Origin: VRUE01 sp963762205
GTDB taxonomy: Bacteria > Actinomycetota > Thermoleophilia > Solirubrobacterales > 70-9
Direction: 5' to 3'
Length of the DNA: 64,000 nucleotides
NCBI GenBank assembly: GCA_963762205.1
Contig: CAVXJZ010000003.1
Location: 186,001 to 250,000 of the forward strand
The position numbers were made by a program, and so were the translations under genes. Below the pieces are notes generated by a model. That model saw only the letters and a program-made list of their open reading frames with translations, was not told the DNA's origin and did no database searches. Shown here piece by piece: positions 8,601-17,240 of the stretch (positions are counted from its first letter, which is position 1; every line of letters starts with the position of its first letter).

Positions 8601-11219
8601 AGCGCCGTCAGCCCGCCGTTCTCCTCGACCCCGACCGACGCCGACAGCAGCCTCGACACGTTCGCCTTCGCGGGACCGGAGATTTGCGATCCCTGCTTCG
8701 GGGACGGGTCTTCGGGGATCCCGGTGCGGATGTCGGACGGCTCGCTGATCCAGGGAATGGCCGGAAACCCGTCGGCCACGCCGGCGGGGTACGTGCGCAA
8801 ATTCCTCTCCGATGACGGCAGCCATCTCATCTTCGGCTCCGAAGTCCCGCTTGCGGCGGGCGGTCTTTCCGGCGAAGTCTCGATCTACGACCGCAACCTG
8901 CAGACAGGTGAAACGCACGTCGTATCGAAGACGCCCGGCGGCCAGACGATGACAGAGGAAGGCCAGGAGATCGGCGCGCTGGAGGTCTCCTCGGACGGCT
9001 CGCGGGTTCTCTTCGGCAAGCAGGTCGCCAAAGACGCTGCGGGTCGCCACTGGAAGCTCTACATGAACGTCGGCGATTCGAATGAGTCAATCGACCTCAC
9101 GCCCGGGACGACCAGCGGCGTCCTCTACGGAGGAATGTCCTCGGACGGAACGAGGGTCTTCTTCACGACCAGGGACAAACTGGCCGGAGACAGCGACGAA
9201 AGCGCTGACCTCTACGTGGCGGAAGTGCCCGCCGCCGGAGCCGCGGTCGTGAAAACGATCTCCGGCACGCCGAGCGACGCCTGCGACCCGGTCGGCAGGC
9301 CCAACGACTGGAATGTCCCCTCAGGTGCGGGCAAATGCGACGCGGTCAGCCTCGCAGGAGGCGCCGGAGTGGCTGCCGACGGCACCGCTTACTTCCTCAG
9401 CCCGCAGCTTCTCGACGGCGGCAAAGGCGAGGCGGACGCGGTGAACCTCTACGTGGTCCGGCCGGGTGAGACCACACCCACCTTCCTGGCCACGCTCGAC
9501 GGCCCCGCCCTCGTCGAGGAACCGCCGCCGGCCCACCCTGTCGCCAACTCGGAACTCGTCACGGGTCTGACGGGCCCCGAATCGCTCGCGGTCGATCAGA
9601 GCAACGGCGATATCTACGTCCAGGAGACGGGCAGCAACTCGATCTCCAGGTACACGGGAGCAGGTGCCCCCGACAACTTCACCGAAGGCCCCAATTCCGG
9701 CACCAACGAGATCACCGGCCAGGAATTCTATGGCGAATCGATCGGCCAGATCGCGGTCGACAGCTCGGAAGGCCTGATGGACGGCAACCTGTACTCGACC
9801 GCCGTCTTCGGCGGCGCCGTCAACGTCTACTCGAGGCCCGGAGCACTGCTCGGGCAGATCACCGGGCTCGAACTCCCCTGCGGCGTCGCGGTCGAAGACT
9901 CAACCGGCGCGGTTTACGTGTCACAGGCGGGCGCGCAGAAAATCACACGCTTCCTGCCGACTTCCGCACCGAGTCCGACCGTCAGCAACGGGAACTACTC
10001 GGCGACCAGCATCAAAGTCGAAGGGCTCGCCTGCCAGCTCAGCGTCGACAACGCCGGACGCGTCTACTCCAGCGGTCCATACAACGGCACGACCAGGCGC
10101 TACCTGGCATCCGAATTCGAAGTCTCCCCACCGACCCGCGAAGGCGTCCTGGTGAAAACCAACAACACGACGAAACTGACCTACGTGGATCCGGCCACGG
10201 CCGAGCTGTACGTCGACACGGGAAGCAAAGTGATGATCTTCGACTCCTCGGGCGAAAAGGTGAAGGAGTTCGGCGAAGGGAACGTCAGCGACTACGGCGG
10301 GATCGCCGTAAACGGAGGTGAAGGGGCGGGTCAGAGCTCCCGCGCGCATCACGCCTACGCCGTCAACGGCACCAAGATCGTCGAGTTCGGCCTTGAGCCC
10401 GACACCTACGAACCGGTCGAAGAACCGGCTGTCATCCACGCCGTCAAGGATCACGACACCCATTACTGGACGGACTTCCAGACTTCCGCCAACAGCCGCT
10501 ACGCGCTCTTTGCGACGAGGCAGCTGACAATCAATCCCAGCTACGACAGCGGCGAGTTCCGGATGATCTACCGCTACGACAAGAGCACTGACCAGATCAT
10601 CTGCGCCTCCTGCCTCCCGACCGAAGCGAGGCCGAGCGCCGATGCCGCTCTGCCCAGCCATGGCTCGGGGATCACGAAGGGTGGCGGAGTCTTCTTCAAC
10701 TCGCTGGATCCGCTGGTCCCGCGCGACACCAATCAGAAGCTCGACGCGTACGAGTGGGCTCCGCCCAGCGCCGGAGTGGGTGGCTGCGAGATCGCCCTCG
10801 GCTGTCAGGCGCTGGTTTCGACCGGGTACAGCAGCTTTCCCTCGAGTCTCTTGACCGTCACCGACGATGGAACCGACGCCTTCTTCTTCACCCGCGAGAT
10901 CCTGGTCCCCGACGACCACAACGGGCAGACGATGAAGATCTACGACGCGCGCGTGGGAGGCGGCTTCTTCAAGCTGCCGGCCTCACCGCCCTGCGCGGCC
11001 TCCGACGAGTGCCACGGGCCCAGCTCGCGGGCTGCGGCCCCGTTGGCGATCGGAGGCGCGCCCGTCCGCGGCGGCAATCACCGGAAGCGATGCAAGAAGC
11101 GCTTCCGTCTGAAGAACGGGAAGTGCGTGAAGAAGCACAAGAAGCGCCATAAGAAGCGCCACAAGAAGCATAAGAAGCACCAGCGATCAGCCAGCCACGG
11201 CAGGGGGGGCAGCCGATGA
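5688..11219 (+). CDS. Giant exported protein, family A type 2 (A2)
   Basis: This 1843-residue protein is intact. ATG 5688 was chosen over 5661 because AGAGGAGAGA (5671-5680) sits 7 nt upstream and the signal peptide then has normal length, ending ASSASA. An NHL-type repeat follows (FGSAGTGGGQFNGPAG...LYVADRLNNRIQ). Then come one copy of a module with YNASAGTVETALNEL, two Ig-like modules (YQWLRNNQVIPGATSATY and a second near base 6665), more NHL repeats and one fibronectin-III-like module (FEYGTSPC...YYYRVVASNDVG). The type-2 signature is CRAYELASAGFAGGFDV. Propeller-like repeats follow (DDGSHLIFGSEVPL), then a CASC pair, CAASDECHG and a Lys/His/Arg tail. It starts 30 nt after B1 and overlaps B2 by ATGA. 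The function is unknown. Confidence 0.87.
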   Translation: MTEKLIAQGRRVTRWLSLAVLASALAVCAFASSASAEVTYQTSFGSAGTGGGQFNGPAGIAQNISTGNLYVADRLNNRIQELDETGEFLRAWGYDVVESGVDNKPYVDEVQRVTVKGVAGTFTLTFGGETTTPIVYNASAGTVETALNELAAINGTGSVVVTGGPGSASGSTPYVVTFAGGLGQSDREQITIDRSQLASAVGTQLSCEGVAYWASIEGHFEYQWLRNNQVIPGATSATYTTTASDSGKAVQCEVTTWFEQYAPYPKAWATNADYTLIGSVPSPVPPVPPATIAKPSVVSGNLNTPGEGGTLKCNAGSWGNSPTQYTYQWFFSPRTPEAFTEPVTTASTSNELTLTEDDVTKNVLIQCKVTATNASGSTTMWSEITSTNPAPPRGGLYNFETPVAKLSFPGGASGVSTQVNGGAVFEICKAGTDDICKAGVAGPGLGQFIKPRGITIDNSPGGNGAMYVGDDKNYRVQKLSTDGDPIFEIGYGVNQTTGGNFCSVASGDDCYTARLGTCQFGPNCPLADLSPGALGGWWCFDGCFGIGAKLGWDELGNTVAVDENTGNLYVIDPYELSKPWEPRIQAFDSSGQFIGQTRLPRPTAPVEPTSIAVDSESNVLVTFAYNARRAVEIFHPSEFTPEGTQKGFAERNQVNEAGVSMSMSGDPTSERFWLVDRNESDFNYSFPNSPNHVCGSFEKSGNAPRRGLIAYDPDHNFYDCTVPQGPGAITSASGLVVSSDGTTAYVVLRKENMIKVFKLPQPTLPTAQGGFVDGVTEHSATFHGEARPGFSDTEIGFEYGTSPCTTPNACTDLPVKHIYGLNLSSFELPLEGLEPATRYYYRVVASNDVGTVSGPERTFRTYRFIDLVNDKCGNVLARKQTRTAGALDCRAYELASAGFAGGFDVTSDLAPGQDPFEGRPAAGGKVLYSVQDGGIPGTGKPTNRGPDPYVAVRDQDSEKWVTKYVGIPSDISAVSPPFSSTPTDADSSLDTFAFAGPEICDPCFGDGSSGIPVRMSDGSLIQGMAGNPSATPAGYVRKFLSDDGSHLIFGSEVPLAAGGLSGEVSIYDRNLQTGETHVVSKTPGGQTMTEEGQEIGALEVSSDGSRVLFGKQVAKDAAGRHWKLYMNVGDSNESIDLTPGTTSGVLYGGMSSDGTRVFFTTRDKLAGDSDESADLYVAEVPAAGAAVVKTISGTPSDACDPVGRPNDWNVPSGAGKCDAVSLAGGAGVAADGTAYFLSPQLLDGGKGEADAVNLYVVRPGETTPTFLATLDGPALVEEPPPAHPVANSELVTGLTGPESLAVDQSNGDIYVQETGSNSISRYTGAGAPDNFTEGPNSGTNEITGQEFYGESIGQIAVDSSEGLMDGNLYSTAVFGGAVNVYSRPGALLGQITGLELPCGVAVEDSTGAVYVSQAGAQKITRFLPTSAPSPTVSNGNYSATSIKVEGLACQLSVDNAGRVYSSGPYNGTTRRYLASEFEVSPPTREGVLVKTNNTTKLTYVDPATAELYVDTGSKVMIFDSSGEKVKEFGEGNVSDYGGIAVNGGEGAGQSSRAHHAYAVNGTKIVEFGLEPDTYEPVEEPAVIHAVKDHDTHYWTDFQTSANSRYALFATRQLTINPSYDSGEFRMIYRYDKSTDQIICASCLPTEARPSADAALPSHGSGITKGGGVFFNSLDPLVPRDTNQKLDAYEWAPPSAGVGGCEIALGCQALVSTGYSSFPSSLLTVTDDGTDAFFFTREILVPDDHNGQTMKIYDARVGGGFFKLPASPPCAASDECHGPSSRAAAPLAIGGAPVRGGNHRKRCKKRFRLKNGKCVKKHKKRHKKRHKKHKKHQRSASHGRGGSR

Positions 11220-13949
11220 CCAGCAAGCGCCTGATCGCATTTATCGTCGCGGCTCTGGCAGTGGCGGCGTTCGCCGCGCCGGCACAGGCCTCGATCGACA
11301 TCGAGTCGTTCGAAACGACAACCTCGGGCGACCCGGAAATCCAGGCGGGCTCGCACCCTGACCTGACCACGACCTTCGCACTCGAAGATCCCGGGAATCC
11401 CGAGGCGGCCAAGAACATCGAATTCAACGCGCCGCAGGGCGTGTTCGGAAACCCGAACGCGCTCACCCGCTGCACGGCGGCCGATTACGCGCTGATGGAA
11501 TGCCCGGTCAATTCGCAAGCCGGAGTGATCACGATCAAAGCGAATTACGAAAACGACGAAAACTACGTGCTCGGGACGGCTCCCGTCTACGACTTGGCGC
11601 CGCAGAGCATCGAGACCGCGCGACTCGCGTTCTACGCGCCGACGGTGAACATTCCGGTCGCGATCCCGATATCGGTTCGCACGGGGGACGACTACGGCCT
11701 GCGCTTCACCGTGTCGGAGATCACCCAGCAGATCCCGCTTCGGTACGCGAAGCTCACCGTTTGGGGAATGCCTGGGCTCACCTCTCACAACTCACAACGC
11801 TTCGCCAAAGGCTCACCCGGCACACCCGCTGGATGCCCGGGCTTGGAAGACACGAGCTGCGGCGGGACCGGCAAATCGGTGACGCTCACCGTAAAGCCCC
11901 TCATCAATATGCCCACGGTCTGCACGGGCGAACCACTCGTTACCGAACTCGACGTGCAGTCCTACCAAGACTTCGACAGCAGGAGCCACGCAGAGTCGTC
12001 ATATATGCCGATGACGGGGTGTGAGCATGAGACCTTCGATCCGTACCTGCGGGCGAGCCTGACGACGACGCAAACCGACAGCGCGTCCGGGCTCAACCTG
12101 AAGTTTCACGTGCCGCAGACGCTCGGGTTCACCCCATCGCCATCAGAGGTCAGGGCGGTGGTCCTGACCCTTCCCGAGGGATTGACGATCAACCCGGACG
12201 CCGCCGACGGGCAGACGATGTGCCCCGACGCCGCGGCCAATTTCAACAGCGAGGCCCCAGGTGAATGCCCGGATCAGGCGAAGATCGGGACGGTTGCGCT
12301 CGGGACGCCGGCGCTCGACGGACCGCTCGAGGGCTCCATCTACTATCGGAGAACCGAGGCCCGGTAATCAGTACCGCCTTTTCATGATCCTCGGCGGCTT
12401 TGGCTTGAATGCGAAGCTCGTCGGTACGTTTCACCCAGACCCGGTGACGGGCCGTCTCGTCGCGCGGTTCGAGAACCTGCCACAGGTTCCGTTCGATGAC
12501 TTCGACATCCACCTCTTCGCATCGGATCGCGGCCTGCTGGCGACGCCGACCAGGTGCACCCTCTACTCCACCACGGCGAAGTTCATCCCATGGAACCACA
12601 GACTCGCCCAGCAGACCTCGGAACAGTTCTTCAGCCTGGATTCTGGTCCCGGCGGCACCGGCTGTCCGGGTGTAGTGAGGCCCTTCAGCCCACGCCTTGT
12701 CGCGGGGACCACGGTTCCCGCCGCCGGCGCGTATCGGACTTCCGCCTCAGGCTGGACCGCGACGACGGCGACCAGTACCTCGGCGATCTCAATTTCAAGA
12801 TGCCGCCGGGCTTCACCGGGGATTTGCGGGGGGTCGGCTATTGCCCCGACGCACAGATCCTCGCCGCGTCCAACAGGGCCGGCCGCGATGAGCTGCTCGC
12901 TCCGAGCTGTCCGGTCTCGAGCGACGTTGGCACGTCCAACGTCGCCGCGGGTCCGGGCAGCCACCCCTTCCATGCGGTCGGCAGGATGTATCTCGCCGGG
13001 CCGTTCAAGGGCGCCCCACTGTCGATTGTTGCGATCACACCCGCTCTTGCCGGGCCCTACGACTACGGCGTCGTCGTCGTCCGGGTCGCCCTCCACATCG
13101 ACCCGCAGACCGCGCAGGTCTTCGCCGCCTCCGACACGGTGCCCAGCATCATCGGCGGCATCCCGATCCGGATGCGCTCGATCCAGGTCAACATCGACAA
13201 GCCCAACTTCACGATCAACCCGACGAACTGCTCGCCGCTTCTCGGTCGACAGCCAGGGGATCGGCGACCAGGGCACGGTGACCGACTTCTCGAGCTACTT
13301 CAATGTCGTCAACTGCGCCACGCTGGCATTCAAGCCGAAGATGGCGATCAGGCAGGTCGGCGGCCGCAAGGCGACCAGGCGGTCGACCAACCCGGCTCTG
13401 CGCTTCGACCTCTGGACCCGGGCCGGCGACGCCAACATCAAGTCGCTCTCGGTGACGCTCTCGAAGGCCTTCGAGATCGACCAGCGCCACCTCGGCAACA
13501 TCTGCTCGGAGAAAGAGCTGGCCGAGAAACAGTGCGCCGGGCGGACCCCGATCGGCAAGGCCTGGACGCAGACGCCGCTGCTCGACCAGCCGCCTCGCCG
13601 GCCCGGTCTACGCGGTCTCGGGGTCCGGCGGCCTGCCGCGGCTGGCCTTCATCCTCAACGGCCAGGTCAACCTGGTGCCGAGGGCCGACACCGACACGGT
13701 CAAGGGCGGCCGACTGCGGACAGTCGTCCCGGTCGTCCCAGACGCGCCGATCGGCCACTTCCGCCTCAACATCTTCGGCGGCAAGAGCGGGCTACCTGAT
13801 CAACACACGGGACATCTGCGCGCACAGGCCGGCCGTCTCGGATCAGCTACCAGGGGCAGAACGGCCGCAGGCAGAAGCAGACGGCCAGGATCAAGACGAA
13901 GTGCGGCAAGAGGAAGAGCAGGCGCGCCAGGCGTCACCGCCGCCACTAG
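11216..13949 (+). CDS. Exported protein, family B type 2 (B2), frame-broken
   Basis: ATG 11216 overlaps the A2 stop as ATGA. A clear signal peptide is seen (about 25 residues, ending PAQA). Type-2 landmarks are QAGSHPDLTTTFALEDPG, FNAPQGVFGNPNAL, DDYGLRFTVSEI, LPEGLTINPDAADGQT, FASDRGLLATPTRC, YLAGPFKGAPLSI and NFTINPTNC. The end is FGGKSGYLINTRDIC, GQNG, KTKCG and a tail of almost only Arg/Lys/His stopping at TAG 13947-13949. The first frame stops at 12367. Similarity then continues through about six frame changes near 12357, 12735, 13240, 13595, 13793 and 13840. Near 13240 it has one extra base compared with the matching place in B4. I therefore suspect assembly error rather than decay, but cannot exclude a pseudogene. 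Confidence 0.75.
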
Positions 13950-13970
13950 TCGGCGTCACAAGCCTCCATG

Positions 13971-14006
13971 AGACCCCGGCCGGGCGTTCGCCCGGCCGGG
14001 GTCTTT
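13971..14006 (+). terminator. Rho-independent terminator after cassette 1
   Basis: A perfect inverted repeat has arms 13971-13986 and 13989-14004 with a 2-nt centre (equivalently a slightly shorter stem with a larger loop). It is GC-rich and runs into TTTTC. It lies 21 nt after the B2 stop, so it closes cassette 1. Confidence 0.9.
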
Positions 14007-14112
14007 TCGTTCCCAGACCGATGCGCGTGCCTTCGCAGGGGGATAGAAGGTATTAGATCGTACCCTTAGAACCGCTCTAGAAAGGGAAAAGTCTGTAAAC
14101 AGTGGCGTATTC

Positions 14113-14142
14113 TTGACAAAGGTGGTCCGACTGTGTTCTGAT
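14113..14142 (+). promoter_or_regulatory. Promoter A of the shared five-copy set
   Basis: TTGACA at 14113-14118, an 18-nt spacer, then TCTGAT at 14137-14142 preceded by TGT (extended -10). The block GGTCCGACTGTGTTCT is shared exactly with the promoter at 17031. Transcription would start about at 14149-14150, so the TetR mRNA would be leaderless. Confidence 0.75.
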
Positions 14143-14149
14143 TTAGGCC

Positions 14150-14834
14150 ATGCGAGTGGCGGATCCACCGTTGAACCAGTCCGACGCCGACAAGACGCCG
14201 AAGCTCCCACGCGGTCCGCATGCGCTGCCCCAGGACGTCGTCATCGCCCACCAGCGGGAGCGCCTGCTCGACGCGACGGCCGCAGCGATGGCCGAGCAGG
14301 GGTACGCCGACCTCACGGTCCGTGAGTTGATCGACAGGGCGGGCGTCTCGCGGCGGACCTTCTACCAGCTCTTCCACGACAAGATCGACTGCGTCTTCGC
14401 CGCTCACGAACGGGCCTTCGACCGGCTCAGCAAGGTGCTCGTCGAGGCCTGCCGGGCGGAGGCGTCGTGGCCCGACCGGGTCGCCGCGGCGATCTCCGGC
14501 TCGCTCGCCTTCGCGGTCGATTCCCCGGACGAGGCGTACCTGGTCGTGGTCGCCTGCCACACGGCCTCGGAGCCGCAGCTGGCCGGCCGCGGGCACGCCG
14601 CCCACGAAAAGCTCGCCGACCTGTTGCGCGCGGGGCGCGGGCAGGTAGAGGTCGCCCACGAGCCACCCGAGCTGACTGAGCAGGCGGTCGTGGGGGCGGC
14701 GATGGCGGTCGTCGGCGGCCGTCTGATCGCCGGCGACGTGGCGACGCTGCCCGCGCTGGCCCCGGAACTGACACAGGTCGTGCTCACCCCCTACCTGGGG
14801 AGGACGCATCGAGGCGCACCGGGTGGCGGCATAG
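14150..14834 (+). CDS. TetR-family regulator, one frame break near the 3' end
   Basis: ATG 14150 coincides with the expected transcription start of promoter A, so translation is probably leaderless. The N-terminus has a typical TetR helix-turn-helix (RERLLDATAAAMAEQGYADL...AGVSRRTFYQLFHDK, about residues 38-88), followed by a helical ligand-binding domain. In the first frame the protein runs on into the next gene. A shift at about 14798 (CTGGGGAGG) instead gives a natural end TPYLGRIEAHRVAA at TAG 14832-14834. It lies between cassettes 1 and 2 and may regulate cassette 2 or its own promoter. The ligand is unknown. Confidence 0.75.
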
Positions 14835-14876
14835 CGCGAGTTCGCGGCGATAGTCAGGCCGTGCAGGGGGGCAGCG

Positions 14877-15378
14877 GTGGAGGCGACAGGCGGTGGGCGA
14901 GCGGCGGCGAGAGAGTCGGCGATCGACGCAGGCAGGCGGACTTCAACATCGCCTTCCAGGAGCTGGAGGCGGAGGTGCGCAGGGCCTGCAGCCGCCAGGC
15001 CGAATGGCCGGGCAAGATCGCCGGCGGTATCGACGCCGCCCTCGAGTTCGCGGCACGCCGCCCCGGCCGAGGTCACGGCGCTGACGGTCGAGGACGCCGC
15101 CTTCCGCGCCGGCCCGGACGGGGCACGGCACCCGGAGCTGATCGAGCACTTCTCGGAGATGCTCGGCGAGGTCGCGCCGGCCAGGGAGCGCCTTCCGGCC
15201 TCGACCAACGAAGCCCTGGTGAGCACGATCGTCGGGGTCGTCGTCATCCACCTCAAATGCGACACGGCGGACCGCCTCCGGGACGCCGCACCCGGACCTG
15301 ATCCACCTGACGCTGTTGCCCTACACGGGCTTCGCCGAGGCCCGGCGCTGGGCCGAGCGGCCCAGCGCCGCGGACTAG
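14877..15378 (+). CDS. HTH-less TetR ligand-domain-like protein, frame-broken
   Basis: From GTG 14877 (AGGGGGG just upstream) the pieces FQELEAEVRRAC, EWPGKIAGGIDAALEF, ERLPASTNEALVSTIVGVVV and LLPYTGFAEARRWAERP align along their length with the intact protein at 36090-36632. The frame changes near 14935, 15057 and 15278. The stop TAG is at 15376-15378 and shares CTAG with the convergent tandem-TetR stop. No DNA-binding helix-turn-helix is present. It resembles the C-terminal regulatory domain of TetR proteins. An antagonist or co-regulator that dimerises with the neighbouring TetR is a guess. It could also be read as a C-terminal extension of that TetR. Confidence 0.55.
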
Positions 15379-16660
15379 CCGACGGCCAGCTCGTAGGCGT
15401 CCTCGGCGCCGATGAAGGGGGAGAGGGTCATGTAGGTGGCCATCGGGACCAGCTCCGGCAGGCTCTCGGGCCCCCGGCTCTTGACGTGGTCGTAGACGAG
15501 GGCGTAGATCGCGCCCCCGATCGCCTCGGCCGCTATCGGAGGGGTCTCGGGCGCGAGCTCGTAGCCGGGCGCCAGCAGCGCCTCGAGGCCTTCCATGATC
15601 GTGTCCCGCGTCTGCAGCGCGCGTTTCCCCGCCGCGTACATCTCGACCGCGCCGAGCCGGCTGTACTCGGGCTCTTCGAGGCCGAAGGCGAACATCTCGA
15701 CGTAGGCGGTGCGGACCGCGTGCTGCCAGTCCTGGGCGCGGCGGAACGCAGGCAGGGTGTTGGCGAGCATCTGCGCCGAGCCGCGGTCGAGTGCGGCGAG
15801 CAGCGCCTCTTCCTTGTTGGCGAAGTTCTCATAGAAGGTGCGCTGCGAGGTCGACGGCCCGGTCGACGATCTCGGCCACGGTCGCCGCCGGGATAGCCCT
15901 TCTCGGCGACGGTCGCGGCCAGCGCCCGCAGCACCCGGTCGGCGGGGCCGTCGACCGCCTGGCGCTCCTCGAAGGGCCGGGGCTTCTTCGCGCGCCGCTT
16001 CTTCGGCGGGTCCAGCGAGTCCGGCGGCGGGGGATAGGAGAGCCACCAGTCGCAGAGCTGGGGCGCGAGCTCGAGCAGGGCCTCGGGTTCGTCGCGGTAG
16101 AGGCGCTTGTGGACGACCTTCTGCAGGCCGCCGATCATCGCCCGCACCATCGCCGGAGGCATGCCGGCGCGCTCGGGGATCTGCTCGAAGAGGCTCGGTG
16201 ACGAACGCTCGAAGGTGTCGAGCGTGCGGTCGATCACGGCCACCGCCTCGGGCCCCGCGGCGTAGATCTCGACGAAGCACATCTTCGAGGCGGCCGGCTG
16301 GGAGGCGACCAGGCTGCAGGAAGGCCTCGATCGCCTCCCGCATCCGCTCCTCGCGGCGAGGCGGAGACCTCGGCCTGCCCGACGATCGCGAGGCTCGGCT
16401 CGATCAGCTCCTGCGCCGCGGCGAGGAAGCACTCCTGCTTGTCGGAGAACTGGCGGTAGAAGGCGCTGCGCGAGATCCCCGAGAGCTCGACCAGGTCGGC
16501 GACCCGGGTCGCTTCGTAGCCCTTATCGACGACGCAGGCGACCATCGCCGCGAAGAGCCGCTCGCGATGGTTGCGCTCGGCCTCCTCGCGCGGCATGCCG
16601 CGGCCCGGGCCGCATCATCCGCGTCCTCAACTCGGTGGCGTCCCCCCAAGGCGTTCGCAC
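15375..16660 (-). CDS. Tandem TetR regulator with two HTH domains, frame-broken
   Basis: Read from GTG 16660 on the minus strand it gives VRTPWGDATELRTRMMRPG. A first TetR HTH follows (GYEATRVADLVELSG...FYRQFSDKQE), then a ligand-like domain containing SQPAASKMCFVEIYAAG. After a Lys/Arg linker there is a second TetR HTH (VLRALAATVAEKGY...RTFYENFANKEEALLA) and a second ligand domain ending YMTLSPFIGAEDAYELAVG. At least four frame changes are needed (about 16600, 16350, 16318 and 15870). The intact homologue at 49393-50769 confirms one continuous polypeptide. It is divergent from cassette 2 and separated from it by a 580-nt control region, so cassette 2 is its likely target. The start codon is uncertain. 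Confidence 0.72.
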
Positions 16661-17030
16661 TACCCGACTGTCCCCACGTGCCAAAAACGGTGTGCGCGCA
16701 TTTCGCTTTCCAGAGCCAATTGCAGGCCAATGCCTCCAACATGGAGACAACGTTGTCTATCACAGGACGGTCTGTCGATGTTTCGAAATCCGACTCGACC
16801 TGTCCACGCGGTGAGATCCCGGCCGCGGGCAGCGGTCGCTGCCTGATCCGGTGCCTCCCGGCGCGTTCTCGGACCCTGCCGTCCGGGGCAGAGTCCACGC
16901 AGAAGGCCAGCGGTCCTGGTACGTACCGGACTCCCCCCATGTCGTTTCTCACACAATTCGTGCACCGCACGTTTGGCTTTCTAGTGCCGAATACTGCCCT
17001 TTAGACAGCCGACTAGCCTCGCCCTGTCCC
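16661..17030. other. Divergent control region upstream of cassette 2
   Basis: No gene is seen here. The region is less GC-rich than its surroundings. It holds the palindrome AGACAACGTTGTCT (16745-16758) and should also contain the promoter of the minus-strand tandem TetR, for which no clear -35/-10 pair was found. Confidence 0.5.
16745..16758. promoter_or_regulatory. Perfect 14-bp palindrome, possible TetR operator
   Basis: AGACAACGTTGTCT is its own reverse complement. It lies 85 nt upstream of the inferred start of the tandem TetR and 273 nt upstream of promoter B. TetR proteins bind such palindromes, but binding here is an inference. Confidence 0.4.
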
Positions 17031-17059
17031 TTGACAGCCTGGTCCGACTGTGTTCTCAT
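17031..17059 (+). promoter_or_regulatory. Promoter B of the shared set, drives cassette 2
   Basis: TTGACA at 17031-17036, a 17-nt spacer, and TCTCAT at 17054-17059 preceded by TGT. The block GGTCCGACTGTGTTCT is identical to that in promoter A. Transcription is expected to start near 17066, giving a leader of about 175 nt before A3. Confidence 0.78.
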
Positions 17060-17065
17060 ATCGTC

Positions 17066-17240
17066 AGCCGGAGGGACGGAGTCGCCTACCCAGGGGGATG
17101 GCAGCGAAGTTCAGACGGCGGGAGAGATAGGTCGGTCCGCCCAAGGGGGGAGGGCCGGCAAACGAGACGTCGATTCCCATCCAGGGGCCCGCCGAGCGAG
17201 GCGGGAACGGAAAAGGGAAGCGGCAGGAGGAGAGAGGGAC
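17066..17240 (+). promoter_or_regulatory. Conserved structured 5' leader of cassette 2
   Basis: The stretch starting GTTCAGACGG at about 17109 matches 51241 onward upstream of A5 over about 50 nt. A small hairpin GGTCC/GGGCC (17134-17156) is kept in the other copy as GGCCC/GGGCC, a pairing-preserving change. The leader ends in AGGAGGAGAGAGGGAC before GTG 17241. It does not match a riboswitch core that I recognise. Confidence 0.5.

Noticed and set aside
11000..11219. Basic tails considered as LPXTG-type anchors or DNA-binding histone-like tails
   Set aside because: There is no LPXTG-like motif or hydrophobic helix. The signal peptides make a nucleoid role unlikely.
14150..15301. One long TetR protein with an extra C-terminal domain
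   Set aside because: A single shift near 14798 gives a natural TetR end at 14834, and the rest matches the separate gene at 36090. Two genes are more likely, though a fusion is not excluded.
17066..17240. Leader compared with cyclic di-GMP, cyclic di-AMP and cobalamin riboswitches
   Set aside because: Only short GC-rich fragments resemble them; none of the diagnostic core sequences could be lined up.
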